A stretch of DNA of 64,000 nucleotides from Variovorax sp. RA8 (GCF_901827175.1 NZ_LR594662.1:4960001-5024000), one strand, 5' to 3'. Shown: positions 21,825-30,786, counted from the first letter of the stretch. Numbers and translations are program-made. The notes: generated by a model from the letters alone, not told the origin.

Positions 21825-22330
21825 AGTACCTGGCAGCCTACCCCGCGGCGCTGCGCGCCCAGGTCGAGGAGCTGATGACGCAGGGCCGGCTCGGCGACTG
21901 GCTCCTCAAGCGCTACGGTGGCGTGCACGGCATCCGGACCGACCGCGCGCTCTACGACTACGTGAGCGGACTGAAGAGCGAGTTCCTGCGCAACGCCGAG
22001 CCGCTGGCCAAGGTTGCCTTCGACAACAAGCTGCACGTGATCCGCAACGCACTCGGCACCCACACGACCATCTCGCGCGTGCAGGGCGGCAAGCTCAAGG
22101 CGAAACGCGAGATCCGCGTGGCGAGCTTGTTCAAGGAAGTGCCGATCGAATGGCTGCGCATGATCGTCGTGCACGAACTGGCGCACACGAAGGAGCGCGA
22201 GCATGACAAGGCCTTCTACCAGCTCTGCATGCATATGGAGCCGGACTATCACCAGTTCGAATTCGACCTGCGCCTCTACCTCACGCACCTGGAGAGTGGC
22301 GGCTCCGCCCTCTGGTCGGCGACGGCCTGA
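21821..22330 (+). CDS. YgjP/WLM-type zinc metallopeptidase (DUF45)
   Basis: The 169-residue product carries HELAHTKEREHDKAFYQLC, the HExxH-x(5)-H zinc site of the YgjP/DUF45 (SprT/WLM-like) metallopeptidase family, near residues 107-122. The start is GTG at 21821, overlapping the stop of the Hsp70-like gene. An open frame upstream (from 21611) is a shadow. No signal peptide is seen, so it should be cytoplasmic. It converges on nagZ with a six-base gap. The substrate is unknown. Confidence 0.85.
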   Translation: MKYLAAYPAALRAQVEELMTQGRLGDWLLKRYGGVHGIRTDRALYDYVSGLKSEFLRNAEPLAKVAFDNKLHVIRNALGTHTTISRVQGGKLKAKREIRVASLFKEVPIEWLRMIVVHELAHTKEREHDKAFYQLCMHMEPDYHQFEFDLRLYLTHLESGGSALWSATA

Positions 22331-22336
22331 CCGAGG

Positions 22337-23413
22337 TCAGAGCCCGGACAGCGTCGCGGCAGCATGCCGATAGGCCGGCGAGCGCATGAGGTCGTCCCAA
22401 GCGAGCGCACCACCCCGCGGCAGCAGAGCGCGCCGACGCGCCTCGCGGACCGCCTCCGGCTTCCAGCGGCCGTTGCGGCGCGCTGCGGCAAAACCGTCGA
22501 GCACTTCGTCGAGCGCCGTGCTCTCGCCGATGCTCTGGTTGCACAGCAGCGCGAGGTCGCAGCCAGCGTCGAGGGCGGCAAGCGCGGCGTCGCTGTAGCT
22601 CAGCAGCTCACCCTGGATGCTGCGCGCGGCCTCCATGCTGAGGTCGTCGCTGAATACCGCCCCGTCGAAACCCAGTCGGCCGCGCAGGATCTGCTGCAGC
22701 CACTTCGGCGAAAAGCCTGCCGGACGGGTGTCGACCTTCGGATAGATCACATGCGCCGGCATGACTGCAGCCAGCGTGCCGCGCAGCCAGTCGTAGGGCT
22801 TTGCATCGTCGGCCAGGATCGCCTTGAGGCTGCGACGGTCCACGGGGATCGCCACGTGCGAGTCGGCACGCACGAAGCCGTGCCCCGGGAAATGCTTGCC
22901 GCAGTTGGCCATGCCTGCCTGCAGCAGGCCGTGCGTGAGGCTGCGGGCCAGCAGTGCGACGACGCGCGGATCGCGATGGAAGCTTCGGTCGCCGATCACG
23001 CTGCTTTCGCCGTAGTCCAGGTCCAGGACGGGCGTGAAGCTGAAATCGACGCCGCAGGCACGCAGTTCGGCGGCCAGCACTTGGCCGCAGGCCACGGCCG
23101 CCTGGGTGGCGCGCATCGGATCGCGCATCCAGAGCTCGCCCAGCGTGCGCATGGAAGGCAGGCGGGTGAAGCCATCGGAGCGGAAGCGCTGCACCCGTCC
23201 TCCTTCATGGTCGACGCAGACCAGGATGTCCGGCCGCAGGGCCTTGATCTCGGCGTTGAGGGCGCTCATCTGCGCCCGGTCTTGCCAGTTGCGCGCGAAA
23301 TGGATCACGCCCCCCACCAGCGGATCGGCAAGGCGGCGACGGTCGGCGGCATTCAATGCGGTGCCCGCGACGTCGATGATCAAGGGGGCGTGCGCGGGAT
23401 TCTGGTCGGTCAT
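22337..23413 (-). CDS. nagZ: Beta-N-acetylhexosaminidase
   Basis: NagZ removes N-acetylglucosamine from anhydromuropeptides in cytoplasmic peptidoglycan recycling. The 358-residue single-domain GH3 protein has [12 protein letters not shown], the KHFPGHG loop with the general acid/base His of the His/Asp dyad, and VFSDDLSME, which holds the catalytic aspartate. The ATG at 23413 overlaps the acpS stop as ATGA. It is the last gene of the lepA-to-nagZ series. Confidence 0.95.
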   Translation of the reverse strand: MTDQNPAHAPLIIDVAGTALNAADRRRLADPLVGGVIHFARNWQDRAQMSALNAEIKALRPDILVCVDHEGGRVQRFRSDGFTRLPSMRTLGELWMRDPMRATQAAVACGQVLAAELRACGVDFSFTPVLDLDYGESSVIGDRSFHRDPRVVALLARSLTHGLLQAGMANCGKHFPGHGFVRADSHVAIPVDRRSLKAILADDAKPYDWLRGTLAAVMPAHVIYPKVDTRPAGFSPKWLQQILRGRLGFDGAVFSDDLSMEAARSIQGELLSYSDAALAALDAGCDLALLCNQSIGESTALDEVLDGFAAARRNGRWKPEAVREARRRALLPRGGALAWDDLMRSPAYRHAAATLSGL

Positions 23414-23805
23414 GGCTTGCGTTCGACCACGACAAAGCTGGCCGCGTAGTCGGTCTCGTCGGTCACCGTCACGTGCGCGACCAGGCCTTCGGCCTCGAAC
23501 CAGTCCTTCAACACACCATGAAGCACGATCACGGGCTTGCCGCTGCGCTGGTTCGCGATCTCGCACAGCCGCCAGCTCATCGGCATGCGCATGCCCAGGC
23601 CGATGGCCTTGCTGAAGGCCTCTTTGGCGGAAAAGCGCGTGGCCAGGTAGCGCAGGCCGCGCTTCGGCCAGCGGGCGCTGCGGGCACGCCAGACCTTGAG
23701 TTCGGCCTCGCTCAGCACGCGCTGCGCGAAGCGCTCACCCTGGCGCTCGAAGGTGGCGGCGATGCGGCGGATGTCGCAGATGTCGGTGCCGATGCCGTAG
23801 ATCAC
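23410..23805 (-). CDS. acpS: Holo-[acyl-carrier-protein] synthase
   Basis: AcpS transfers the 4'-phosphopantetheine arm from CoA to the serine of acyl carrier protein (AcpP, 36574-36813 in this window). The 131-residue product starts with [14 protein letters not shown], whose Asp binds Mg2+, and contains [14 protein letters not shown], the second signature of the family. The start is GTG at 23805, overlapping the pdxJ stop (GTGA). The pdxJ-acpS pairing is conserved in many proteobacteria. Confidence 0.95.
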   Translation of the reverse strand: MIYGIGTDICDIRRIAATFERQGERFAQRVLSEAELKVWRARSARWPKRGLRYLATRFSAKEAFSKAIGLGMRMPMSWRLCEIANQRSGKPVIVLHGVLKDWFEAEGLVAHVTVTDETDYAASFVVVERKP

Positions 23806-24545
23806 GCGGCCTCTCGAATACAGCGCAGGTAGTCCCGCGTGGCCGCGGCGTAGCCGAGCTCCAGCGCATCGGAGACGAAGGCATGACCGATCGAAACCTC
23901 GCGCACACCGCGCACCGCCCGCAGGAAGTCGGTGAGATTGTCGCGGCTCAGGTCGTGACCGGCATTGACTTCGAGCCCGGCCGCCTGCGCCGCGCGGGCG
24001 GCCTCGGCGTAAAGGGCCAGCACCGCGTCAGCCCTGGAGGTGCCCCGCGAGGCGGCATAGCCTTCGGTGTAGAGCTCGATGCGGTCGGCCCCGACGGCCT
24101 TGGCGGCCGCCATCATGTCCGGCTCCGGGTCCATGAACAGGCTCACGCGCACGCCCAGGGTCTTGGCTTCGGCTATCAACGGCCGCAGCCGATCGGCATC
24201 GTCGGGGAAGGTCCAGCCGTGGTCGCTGGTCGACTGGGCCACCTCGTCGGGAACGAAGGTGGCCTGGTGCGGGCGCAGCTCTCGCACGAAGTCCATCAGG
24301 TTGTGGAACGGGTTGCCCTCGATGTTGAACTCGGCCTGGGGCCAGTCCTTGCGCAGCAGCTCCGACAGGTCCTGGACGTCCTGCGGGCGAATGTGGCGCT
24401 GGTCGGGCCGGGGGTGCACCGTGATGCCGTGCGCCCCGGCATCCAGGCACAGCGCGGCGGCGAAGAGCACGCTGGGGATGCCCAGCGAGCGCGTGTTGCG
24501 CACCAGCGCCACCTTGTTGAGGTTGATCGACAGGGAAGTGCTCAT
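23802..24545 (-). CDS. pdxJ: Pyridoxine 5'-phosphate synthase
   Basis: PdxJ condenses 1-deoxyxylulose 5-phosphate with 3-amino-2-oxopropyl phosphate to pyridoxine 5'-phosphate. The 247-residue TIM barrel has [19 protein letters not shown] and [12 protein letters not shown], which cover the catalytic His, Glu and His. The first strand reads [15 protein letters not shown] instead of the usual NIDHVATLRNARG, and the later loop reads [15 protein letters not shown]. As I remember them, these variants are more like the Bacteroidetes-type PdxJ than the E. coli type. The ATG at 24545 overlaps the recO stop (ATGA). The catalytic residues appear intact. Confidence 0.92.
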   Translation of the reverse strand: MSTSLSINLNKVALVRNTRSLGIPSVLFAAALCLDAGAHGITVHPRPDQRHIRPQDVQDLSELLRKDWPQAEFNIEGNPFHNLMDFVRELRPHQATFVPDEVAQSTSDHGWTFPDDADRLRPLIAEAKTLGVRVSLFMDPEPDMMAAAKAVGADRIELYTEGYAASRGTSRADAVLALYAEAARAAQAAGLEVNAGHDLSRDNLTDFLRAVRGVREVSIGHAFVSDALELGYAAATRDYLRCIREAA

Positions 24546-25312
24546 AGGGCTTGCAAGTCTCTCATCATCTGGCGCGTACGCAGCGTGCTCACACCGCAAT
24601 GGTAGTTGAGCAGCACGCGCAGCTGGTTGCGCAGCGCGCTGCTGGCCCCGGCGTTCAGGGTCGCGACCTGGCGCAGCGTGGCAGCCAGCGGCGCGCGTTC
24701 CTCGAGCGTGCGTTGCAGGGCCAGCCAGCCGGCGCCCTCGAGTGCGGCTTCGTCCTCGGCGGCGAGGCGCAGGCCAGCCTCGGGCACGAGGGCGTAGCGA
24801 GTCTGCGTGTCGAGGGGCGCCAGCGTCAGTGTTTCGATATCGAGCACCGGCAGCAACCCGACCTCGCGCAGCAGCAGCAGCTCGAAGGCCCGCAGCGCGG
24901 CGGCCTGGGTAGCAGCCTGGGCGCCCCCATGGTCGCCGGCCAGCACCTGCACCATGACGGCGTAGCCGTCGAACAGCGCCTCGTGCGCGTCGTCGCGCGC
25001 CAGCAAGCGCAGCAGCAGTTCATTCAGGTAGTAGCCCGACAGCAGGGCTTCGCCGGTGGGCATCACATGGCCTCCCATCCACTCGGCCCCCTTGAGCGTG
25101 CGGATCTCGGCGTCGCCGCCGTAGCTGACTTGCAGCGGCTGCAGGGGAAGCAGCACCGGCCGGAAGTTGGAACTCGGCCGCTTGGCCCCCTTGGCCACCA
25201 GGGCGATGCGTCCGTGATGGCGGGTGAAGACCTCCAGGATCAGGCTCGACTCGCTCCAATCGTAGTGGTGCAGCACATAGGCCGGTTCATGCGAGACGCG
25301 GTGGGTTGCCAT
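24542..25312 (-). CDS. recO: DNA repair protein RecO
   Basis: RecO works with RecF/RecR to load RecA on SSB-coated gaps. The 256-residue product has the N-terminal OB-fold segment ([20 protein letters not shown], then [14 protein letters not shown]) followed by the helical RecO C-terminal domain. Length is typical. The order rnc-era-recO-pdxJ-acpS is one of the most conserved in proteobacteria. The stop overlaps the pdxJ start. Confidence 0.94.
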   Translation of the reverse strand: MATHRVSHEPAYVLHHYDWSESSLILEVFTRHHGRIALVAKGAKRPSSNFRPVLLPLQPLQVSYGGDAEIRTLKGAEWMGGHVMPTGEALLSGYYLNELLLRLLARDDAHEALFDGYAVMVQVLAGDHGGAQAATQAAALRAFELLLLREVGLLPVLDIETLTLAPLDTQTRYALVPEAGLRLAAEDEAALEGAGWLALQRTLEERAPLAATLRQVATLNAGASSALRNQLRVLLNYHCGVSTLRTRQMMRDLQAL

Positions 25313-25328
25313 TCACCCTCGGCCGTGT

Positions 25329-26294
25329 TCATTCATATCCGAATGAACGTACCCGTGCCTCGTCGTCGGCCCAGCCCGAACGCACCTTGACCCACAGCTC
25401 GATGAAGACCTTGGCGTCGGCGAGCTTTTCGAGCTCCTGCCGCGTTTCCATGCCGATGCGCTTGATGCGCTCGCCCTTGTCGCCGATCACCATCGCCTTG
25501 TGGCTGTCGCGCTCTACGACGATGGTGGCGGCGATGCGCAGCAGGCGTTTCTGGCCCTTGCGGGCAGGCGGCTCCTCCTCGTACTTGTCGATCACCACGG
25601 TCGATGTGTAGGGAAGCTCGTCGCCGGTCAGGCGGAACAGCTTTTCCCGCACCAGTTCGCTGGCGAGGAACTGCTCGCTGCGATCGGTGAGCTCGTCCTC
25701 GGAATACCACCAGGGCTGCTCCGGCAGGTACTTTTCGCAGATACCGAACAGGCGCTCGATGTCCTTCGGATTCTTGGCCGACATCGGGACGAGCTCGGCG
25801 AAGGCGTGCCGGGCCTGCATCTCCTGCAGCCACGGCGCTAGCTCGCTGCGGCGATGCACGTTGTCGAGCTTGTTGGCGATCAGCACCGTCGGGATGCCGG
25901 TGCCGAGCAGCTTCAGCACCCGCTCGTCGGCCGCGGTGAAACTGCCGGCCTCGACCACGAAGAGGATCAGGTCCACGTCCGAGACCGCGCCCACCACGGT
26001 CTTGTTGAGCGAGCGGTTGAGCGCGTTGGCGTGCAGCGTCTGGAAGCCCGGCGTGTCGACGAAAACGAATTGCGTCAGCCCACGCGTGCGCATGCCGGTG
26101 ATGCGGTGCCGCGTCGTCTGCGCCTTGCGCGACGTGATGCTGATCTTCTGGCCCACCAACGCGTTGAGCAGCGTCGACTTGCCCACGTTGGGCTTGCCGA
26201 CGATGGCAACAAGGCCGCAGCGCTGGCCGGGGGATGGGTCCGGCCCCGCTCCCTCTGCGGGAGGGAGCGGACTGGATTCGATGGGATGGTTCAT
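25329..26294 (-). CDS. era: GTPase Era
   Basis: Era is an essential GTPase that helps mature 16S rRNA and assemble the 30S subunit. The 321-residue product has G1 [10 protein letters not shown] (about residues 32-41), G3 DTPGFQ, G4 NKLD and G5 SAKN, and a C-terminal KH domain with [13 protein letters not shown] that binds the 3' end of 16S rRNA. The ATG at 26294 overlaps the rnc stop as ATGA; the frame upstream is a shadow of rnc. It is slightly longer at the N-terminus than E. coli Era because of a Pro-rich lead-in. Confidence 0.96.
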   Translation of the reverse strand: MNHPIESSPLPPAEGAGPDPSPGQRCGLVAIVGKPNVGKSTLLNALVGQKISITSRKAQTTRHRITGMRTRGLTQFVFVDTPGFQTLHANALNRSLNKTVVGAVSDVDLILFVVEAGSFTAADERVLKLLGTGIPTVLIANKLDNVHRRSELAPWLQEMQARHAFAELVPMSAKNPKDIERLFGICEKYLPEQPWWYSEDELTDRSEQFLASELVREKLFRLTGDELPYTSTVVIDKYEEEPPARKGQKRLLRIAATIVVERDSHKAMVIGDKGERIKRIGMETRQELEKLADAKVFIELWVKVRSGWADDEARVRSFGYE

Positions 26295-26995
26295 GGGGAT
26301 GCCTTTGCAGCGCCTCCGCGCGCCTTGAGCCGGATCAACATGGCGGCGGCCGCGGCCTGCTCGCCGGCGCGGCGCGAGCCGCCGATGCCGCGTTCGCGCA
26401 AGCCCAGCTCGGACACCTCGCATTCGACATCGAAAGTCTGCTTGTGCGCCGCGCCCAGCGTGCCGATCACGCGGTAGACCGGCAGCTTCATTTTGTGGCC
26501 CTGCAGCCATTCCTGCAATTCGGTCTTGGGGTCCTTGGCCGCGGCGTCCATGCGCGGCGTGATGGCAACGGACTCGTAGAGCCGTCGCACCAGCGCCTGT
26601 GCCGGCCCGTAGCCGGCATCGAGGTAGACGGCGCCGATCAGCGCCTCCAGCGCATCGGCCAGGATCGAAGGCCGGTTCGGCCCGCCGGACCGCGCTTCCC
26701 CTTCGCCCAGCCGCAGCAGCGGGGACAGCGCCAGCTTGAGCGCCAGTTGATGGAGGGTGTCCTGCTTGACCAGATTGGCCCGCACCCGGGACAGGTCGCC
26801 CTCGGGAAGTTGCGACAGTTGCTCGTAGAGCAGATGGGCGACCGCCAGGTTGAGCACCGAATCGCCGAGGAATTCAAGCCGTTCGTTGTGATCGGCGGAG
26901 AAACTGCGATGCGTCAATGCGCGCTGCAGCAACCGCGGGTCTGAAAAGGAATGCTGGAGACGCGCCTGCAGCGCGTCGAGGCCACCGCCCGTCAC
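26291..26995 (-). CDS. rnc: Ribonuclease III
   Basis: RNase III cuts double-stranded RNA in rRNA precursors and mRNAs. The 234-residue product has the catalytic signature [11 protein letters not shown] (residues 38-48), the second acidic motif [14 protein letters not shown], and a C-terminal dsRNA-binding domain from about 155 to the end. The start is GTG at 26995, 90 bases after the DUF4845 gene. lepB-rnc-era is the classic order, here with a DUF4845 gene inserted. Confidence 0.95.
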   Translation of the reverse strand: MTGGGLDALQARLQHSFSDPRLLQRALTHRSFSADHNERLEFLGDSVLNLAVAHLLYEQLSQLPEGDLSRVRANLVKQDTLHQLALKLALSPLLRLGEGEARSGGPNRPSILADALEALIGAVYLDAGYGPAQALVRRLYESVAITPRMDAAAKDPKTELQEWLQGHKMKLPVYRVIGTLGAAHKQTFDVECEVSELGLRERGIGGSRRAGEQAAAAAMLIRLKARGGAAKASP

Positions 26996-27085
26996 GGCTG
27001 GCCCGTCGAGGCGTTGCGCCAGAACCTGCGCAGCCCCTCGGCAGGGCGACGCAAGGGCTTGGCCGCGACCCCGTGTGCGTCCATT

Positions 27086-27442
27086 TCAGTTCGATTGGCC
27101 TGCGTACTTGAGCGTCAGGTAGGCCGGACCGAACAGGTGGATCTCGCGCTCATAAGCGAAGGACACCACGACCTTGTCGCCGACCTTCTTGACGTCGAGG
27201 TCCTTCCCCGCGACCGACTGGAAGTCGTCGATGGCCTGAGCCCGGTCGAAGATCGCCCGCACCTCGGGAACGGTCGTTCCCTCCTTGGCCTTGTTCGCCG
27301 CCTTGGTGATCGCCTGGTACTCGATCAGCGTCGGAATTACCTGGGCCACCACCACGCCGACGCAGGCCAGCACGACGGCGACGAACAGCAGCCCGATAAA
27401 GGATATGCCACGCTGGCGCCGCCTGGATTGACTTGCTCTCAT
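27086..27442 (-). CDS. DUF4845 single-pass membrane protein
   Basis: The 118-residue product has a short basic N-terminus, a membrane helix (about residues 13-40) and a small soluble domain that should face the periplasm. The N-terminus QRGISFIGLLFVAVVLACVG resembles a type IV prepilin leader (Gly followed by a hydrophobic helix), though the Glu at position 5 of mature pilins is absent. The family is commonly found between lepB and rnc in betaproteobacteria, as here. No function is established. GGAGG lies about ten bases before the ATG. Confidence 0.8.
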   Translation of the reverse strand: MRASQSRRRQRGISFIGLLFVAVVLACVGVVVAQVIPTLIEYQAITKAANKAKEGTTVPEVRAIFDRAQAIDDFQSVAGKDLDVKKVGDKVVVSFAYEREIHLFGPAYLTLKYAGQSN

Positions 27443-27467
27443 CCCTCTTTTCCCTCCAAAACCTCGA

Positions 27468-28439
27468 TTATTGGAACCCGCCGATGCGCTTGAGGTCGCC
27501 GAAATTCATCCAGACGAAAAAGGCCCTGCCCACGATGTTCTTGTCAGGCACGAAGCCCCAGTAGCGCGAATCGAGCGAGTTGTCGCGGTTGTCGCCCATC
27601 ATGAAATAGTGGCCCGGCGGCACCTTGCACACCACGCCCTCAACACTGTAGCGGCAATTTTCCCGGTTCGGGAACGCCATGATTTCGGCTTCCGAAAGGC
27701 CGGCACGTCGGCCCTCGTCGTTGAGCAGCATGTGCCTCTTGCCGCCCAGGTCCTCGGAATACTGCTTGAGGTAGCGCATCGCCTCCTCGTCGAAATAGTC
27801 GGGCTCTGCCCGCTTGCTGACAGGCTGGCCGTTGATGGTGAGCTTCTTGTTGAGATAGGCCACTTCGTCGCCCGGCACGCCGACCACGCGCTTGATGTAG
27901 TCCATGCTCGGCTTGGGCGGGTAGCGGAACACCATCACGTCGCCGCGAGCTGGCGGGGTGCCTTCGGTCATCTTGGTGTTGATGACGGGCAGGCGCAGGC
28001 CGTAAGTGAACTTGTTGACCAGGATCAGGTCGCCCGTGAGCAGCGTGGGCATCATCGAACCGGAGGGAATCTTGAAGGGCTCGACCAGGAAGGAGCGCAG
28101 CAGGAACACTGCCAGGATCACCGGGAAGAGGCCCGCCGTCCAGTCCAGCCACCACGGCTGCATGAGCAGGCGCTCGCGCGCCTTGGGGTCCGTGGTGTCG
28201 ACCTGGGTGATGCCCTGGCGGTTCAGCTCTTCGCGCCGTTGAGCCAGGGCGATCTCCAGCGCCTCGGCCGTTTTCCGGCGACGCGGAAGGAAATAGAGGC
28301 GCTCGGCCAGCCAGTACAGGCCCGTGACCACGGTGGCAAGAAACAGAAGCAGTGCGAAGTTGCCTTCGACGGCACCGAAGTACCAGGCACCGATATATCC
28401 AACGAAAGCCGCAAGGATCAGGGAGGTGAGAAATGCCAT
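27468..28439 (-). CDS. lepB: Signal peptidase I
   Basis: LepB removes signal peptides from exported proteins at the periplasmic face of the membrane. The 323-residue product has two N-terminal membrane helices (about 3-23 and 28-46), a further hydrophobic segment (104-118), and the Ser/Lys dyad: Ser128 in PSGSMMPTLLTGD and Lys183 in DYIKRVVGVPGDEV. YFMMGDNRDNSLDSRYWG is the family's C-terminal box. It lies 13 bases after lepA; lepA-lepB is a conserved pair. Confidence 0.96.
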   Translation of the reverse strand: MAFLTSLILAAFVGYIGAWYFGAVEGNFALLLFLATVVTGLYWLAERLYFLPRRRKTAEALEIALAQRREELNRQGITQVDTTDPKARERLLMQPWWLDWTAGLFPVILAVFLLRSFLVEPFKIPSGSMMPTLLTGDLILVNKFTYGLRLPVINTKMTEGTPPARGDVMVFRYPPKPSMDYIKRVVGVPGDEVAYLNKKLTINGQPVSKRAEPDYFDEEAMRYLKQYSEDLGGKRHMLLNDEGRRAGLSEAEIMAFPNRENCRYSVEGVVCKVPPGHYFMMGDNRDNSLDSRYWGFVPDKNIVGRAFFVWMNFGDLKRIGGFQ

Positions 28440-28452
28440 CGATGCCGTGTTC

Positions 28453-30264
28453 TTAGTCTTCGACCTGCAGGATGGCGAGAAAGGCCTCTTGCGGGACCTC
28501 GACCGAGCCGATCTGCTTCATTCTTTTCTTGCCCGCCTTCTGCTTCTCGAGAAGCTTGCGCTTGCGGGTGATGTCGCCGCCGTAGCACTTGGCGAGCACG
28601 TTCTTGCGCAGGGCCTTGATTGTCTCACGCGCGATGATGTTGGCCCCGATGGCGGCCTGGATCGCGACGTCGTACATCTGGCGACTGATGATCTCGCGCA
28701 TCTTGGCAACGACCGCCCGGCCGCGGTACTGGCTCTGGCTGCGGTGCACGATGATCGACAGCGCGTCGACCTTGTCGCCGTTGAGCAGGATGTCGACCTT
28801 GACGACGTCCGACGCGCGGTACTCCTTGAACTCGTAGTCCATCGACGCGTAGCCCCGGCTGACCGACTTCAGCTTGTCGAAGAAGTCGAGCACGATCTCG
28901 CCCAGCGGCATCTCGTAGGTCAGCATGACCTGGCGGCCGTGGTAGGCCATGTTCATTTGCACGCCGCGCTTCTGGTTGGCCAGGGTCATCACCGAGCCGA
29001 CGTATTCCTGCGGCATGTAGAGATGGACCGTCACGACCGGCTCGCGGATCTCCGCCATGCGGCCGACGTCGGGCATCTTCGACGGGTTCTCGACCATGAT
29101 CACCTCGCCGTCGTTCTTCACGACCTGGTAGACCACGCTGGGGGCCGTCGTGATCAGGTCCTGGTCGAACTCGCGCTCCAGGCGCTCCTGCACGATCTCC
29201 ATGTGCAGCAGGCCCAGGAAGCCGCAGCGGAAGCCGAAGCCCAGTGCCTGGGACACCTCCGGCTCGTAGTGCAGCGAGGAGTCGTTGAGTTTGAGCTTCT
29301 CCAGCGCGTCCCGCAGCGAGTCGTACTCGCTCGCCTCGGTTGGGTAGAGGCCGGCGAACACCTGCGGCTGGATTTCCTTGAAGCCCGGCAAAGCCTCGGT
29401 GGCGGTCGCGGCCGCACCGCCGCTGCCGGTCTTGATCTGCGTGACCGTGTCGCCTACCTTCGCGGCCTGCAGCTCCTTGATGCCGGCGATGATGAAGCCC
29501 ACCTCGCCCGCCTCGAGCGACTGGCGCGTCTCGGCTGCCGGAGTGAAGACCCCGAGGCTGTCGGCGTTGTAGCTCGCACCCGAGGCCATCATCTTGATGC
29601 GGTCGCCCTTCGCCAGGCGGCCGTCCACCACGCGCACCAGCATCACCACGCCCACGTAGGCGTCGAACCAGCTGTCGACGATCATCGCGCGCAGTGCCGC
29701 ATCGGGATTGCCGCGCGGCGGCGGCACCTTGGCCACGATGGCCTCGAGAATCTCGTCGATGCCCATGCCCGTCTTCGCAGAGCACGGAATCGCATCGCCG
29801 GCGTCGATGCCGATCACGTCCTCGATCTCGGCCTTCGCGTTGTCGGGGTCGGCTTGCGGCAGGTCCATCTTGTTGAGCACCGGCACCACCTCGACACCGA
29901 GATCGAGTGCGGTATAGCAGTTGGCCACCGTCTGTGCTTCGACGCCCTGGCTCGCATCGACAACGAGCAGCGCGCCTTCGCATGCGGACAGCGAGCGACT
30001 CACTTCATAAGAGAAGTCGACGTGACCCGGCGTGTCGATCAGATTGAGGTTGTAGACCTGTCCGTCGCGTGCCTTGTAGTGCAGTGCCGCAGTCTGCGCC
30101 TTGATGGTTATCCCACGCTCTTTCTCGATATCCATCGAGTCGAGGACCTGCGCTTCCATCTCGCGCTCGGCGAGGCCTCCGCAACGCTGGATCAAGCGAT
30201 CTGCGAGCGTCGACTTGCCATGGTCGATGTGCGCAATGATTGAAAAATTTCTGATGTGATTCAT
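28453..30264 (-). CDS. lepA: Elongation factor 4 (LepA), back-translocating GTPase
   Basis: LepA is a ribosomal GTPase related to EF-G that acts under ionic stress and in 30S assembly. The 603-residue product has G1 [15 protein letters not shown]3 DTPGHVDF and G4 NKMD, then the EF-G-like domains and the LepA-specific C-terminal domain ([20 protein letters not shown]). The frame extends one codon upstream (TTG), but the ATG at 30264 ([16 protein letters not shown]) is the family start. A strong terminator-like hairpin lies 56-86 bases before the start, so lepA may be read from a new promoter or subject to attenuation. Confidence 0.97.
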   Translation of the reverse strand: MNHIRNFSIIAHIDHGKSTLADRLIQRCGGLAEREMEAQVLDSMDIEKERGITIKAQTAALHYKARDGQVYNLNLIDTPGHVDFSYEVSRSLSACEGALLVVDASQGVEAQTVANCYTALDLGVEVVPVLNKMDLPQADPDNAKAEIEDVIGIDAGDAIPCSAKTGMGIDEILEAIVAKVPPPRGNPDAALRAMIVDSWFDAYVGVVMLVRVVDGRLAKGDRIKMMASGASYNADSLGVFTPAAETRQSLEAGEVGFIIAGIKELQAAKVGDTVTQIKTGSGGAAATATEALPGFKEIQPQVFAGLYPTEASEYDSLRDALEKLKLNDSSLHYEPEVSQALGFGFRCGFLGLLHMEIVQERLEREFDQDLITTAPSVVYQVVKNDGEVIMVENPSKMPDVGRMAEIREPVVTVHLYMPQEYVGSVMTLANQKRGVQMNMAYHGRQVMLTYEMPLGEIVLDFFDKLKSVSRGYASMDYEFKEYRASDVVKVDILLNGDKVDALSIIVHRSQSQYRGRAVVAKMREIISRQMYDVAIQAAIGANIIARETIKALRKNVLAKCYGGDITRKRKLLEKQKAGKKRMKQIGSVEVPQEAFLAILQVED

Positions 30265-30319
30265 CAACGGGAACGCTTAAGTACTTGAAATGGCTCGTGC
30301 GCAGCAGGCGACAGGCAAG

Positions 30320-30350
30320 AAAAAAGGGCGCGTCCCCAAGAGACGCGCCC
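30320..30350 (-). terminator. Intrinsic terminator upstream of lepA
   Basis: On the minus strand GGGCGCGTC (30350-30342) pairs perfectly with GACGCGCCC (30334-30326) around a seven-base loop, followed at once by six T (30325-30320). It is oriented to stop minus-strand transcripts 56 bases before the lepA start. Because mucD already has its own terminator, this one must end a short transcript starting inside the gap, or attenuate lepA. Confidence 0.8.
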
Positions 30351-30384
30351 TGAACCAACAAGCAATGGCAACTGCAGTAGTTGG
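30320..30384 (-). ncRNA. Candidate small RNA or lepA attenuator leader (about 65 nt)
   Basis: A TACAAT box (30396-30391, minus strand) would place a transcript start near 30384. The intrinsic terminator ends at 30320, giving an RNA of about 65 nt with a single-stranded 5' half and a GC-rich 3' stem plus T-run, the usual architecture of a bacterial small RNA. The -35 region is weak (CTGTAC at 17 bases). The same elements could be an attenuator in the lepA leader. Confidence 0.35.
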
Positions 30385-30546
30385 AACTTCATTGTAGGCA
30401 AAAAGGGGGGCGCGTACAGCCGGGCCTGGGCCTCGGATCGGTCGTTGCAGGTCAGCAACATGGTACTTATTAACAGCTTATCAACACAATCGGTGGACCA
30501 GTTCCTTAACAACTTGTGGGCGATCTGTGGAGCACCGGTGGGTGAC

Positions 30547-30563
30547 ATGCGGGAATCCCGCAT
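30547..30563. promoter_or_regulatory. Perfect palindrome, operator-like
   Basis: ATGCGGGA (30547-30554), one central base, then TCCCGCAT (30556-30563) form a perfect 8+8 inverted repeat. The one-base centre is too tight for an RNA hairpin, so a DNA-binding dimer site is more likely. No cognate regulator is identified. Confidence 0.35.
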
Positions 30564-30732
30564 CGTGGAGAAGCTTCGGCGGCTTATGCGCCGTGGAGGC
30601 TCCCTCGGCGTCCTATTCTACCGAAAAGTGTCATTAGCCCTCCAATAAGTTAGCGATCGCCAACCAATCGAGGCGACTCAGCGACGTCAAAATTTTTTTG
30701 CTCGGGGTTGCAGGAACACCAAAAGGGGTCGG

Positions 30733-30767
30733 AAAAAAGGCCCCAAACCCGACTGCGGGATGGGGCC
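30733..30767 (-). terminator. Intrinsic terminator after mucD
   Basis: On the minus strand GGCCCCA (30767-30761) pairs with TGGGGCC (30745-30739), with an inner CCCG-CAGT-CGGG stem, followed by six T (30738-30733). It starts 20 bases after the mucD stop and ends the rpoE-rseA-rseB-mucD transcript. Confidence 0.9.
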
Positions 30768-30786
30768 ACTTGACGCCAGACGCCGT

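Larger units (their letters stand above)
30265..30786. other. Non-coding gap between lepA and mucD (522 bases)
   Basis: This gap separates the rpoE-mucD genes from the lepA-nagZ genes, all on the minus strand. Reading in the transcription direction it holds the mucD terminator (30767-30733), a 17-codon mini-ORF with a Shine-Dalgarno-like sequence (30634-30584), a perfect 8+8 palindrome (30563-30547), DnaA-box-like 9-mers (30534-30467), a TACAAT -10-like box (30396-30391) and a second intrinsic terminator (30350-30320). It is visibly richer in A and T than the flanking genes. No convincing protein gene was found. Confidence 0.7.

Noticed and set aside
22364-23449. 361-codon plus-strand frame inside nagZ
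   Set aside because: Shadow of nagZ, which carries the GH3 catalytic motifs.
28324-30243. 639-codon plus-strand frame inside lepA
   Set aside because: Shadow of lepA; no domain, and lepA is unmistakable.
30445-30648. 67-codon plus-strand ORF in the lepA-mucD gap
   Set aside because: It starts with TTG, has no ribosome site, and runs across DNA better explained by the palindrome and the DnaA-like boxes.
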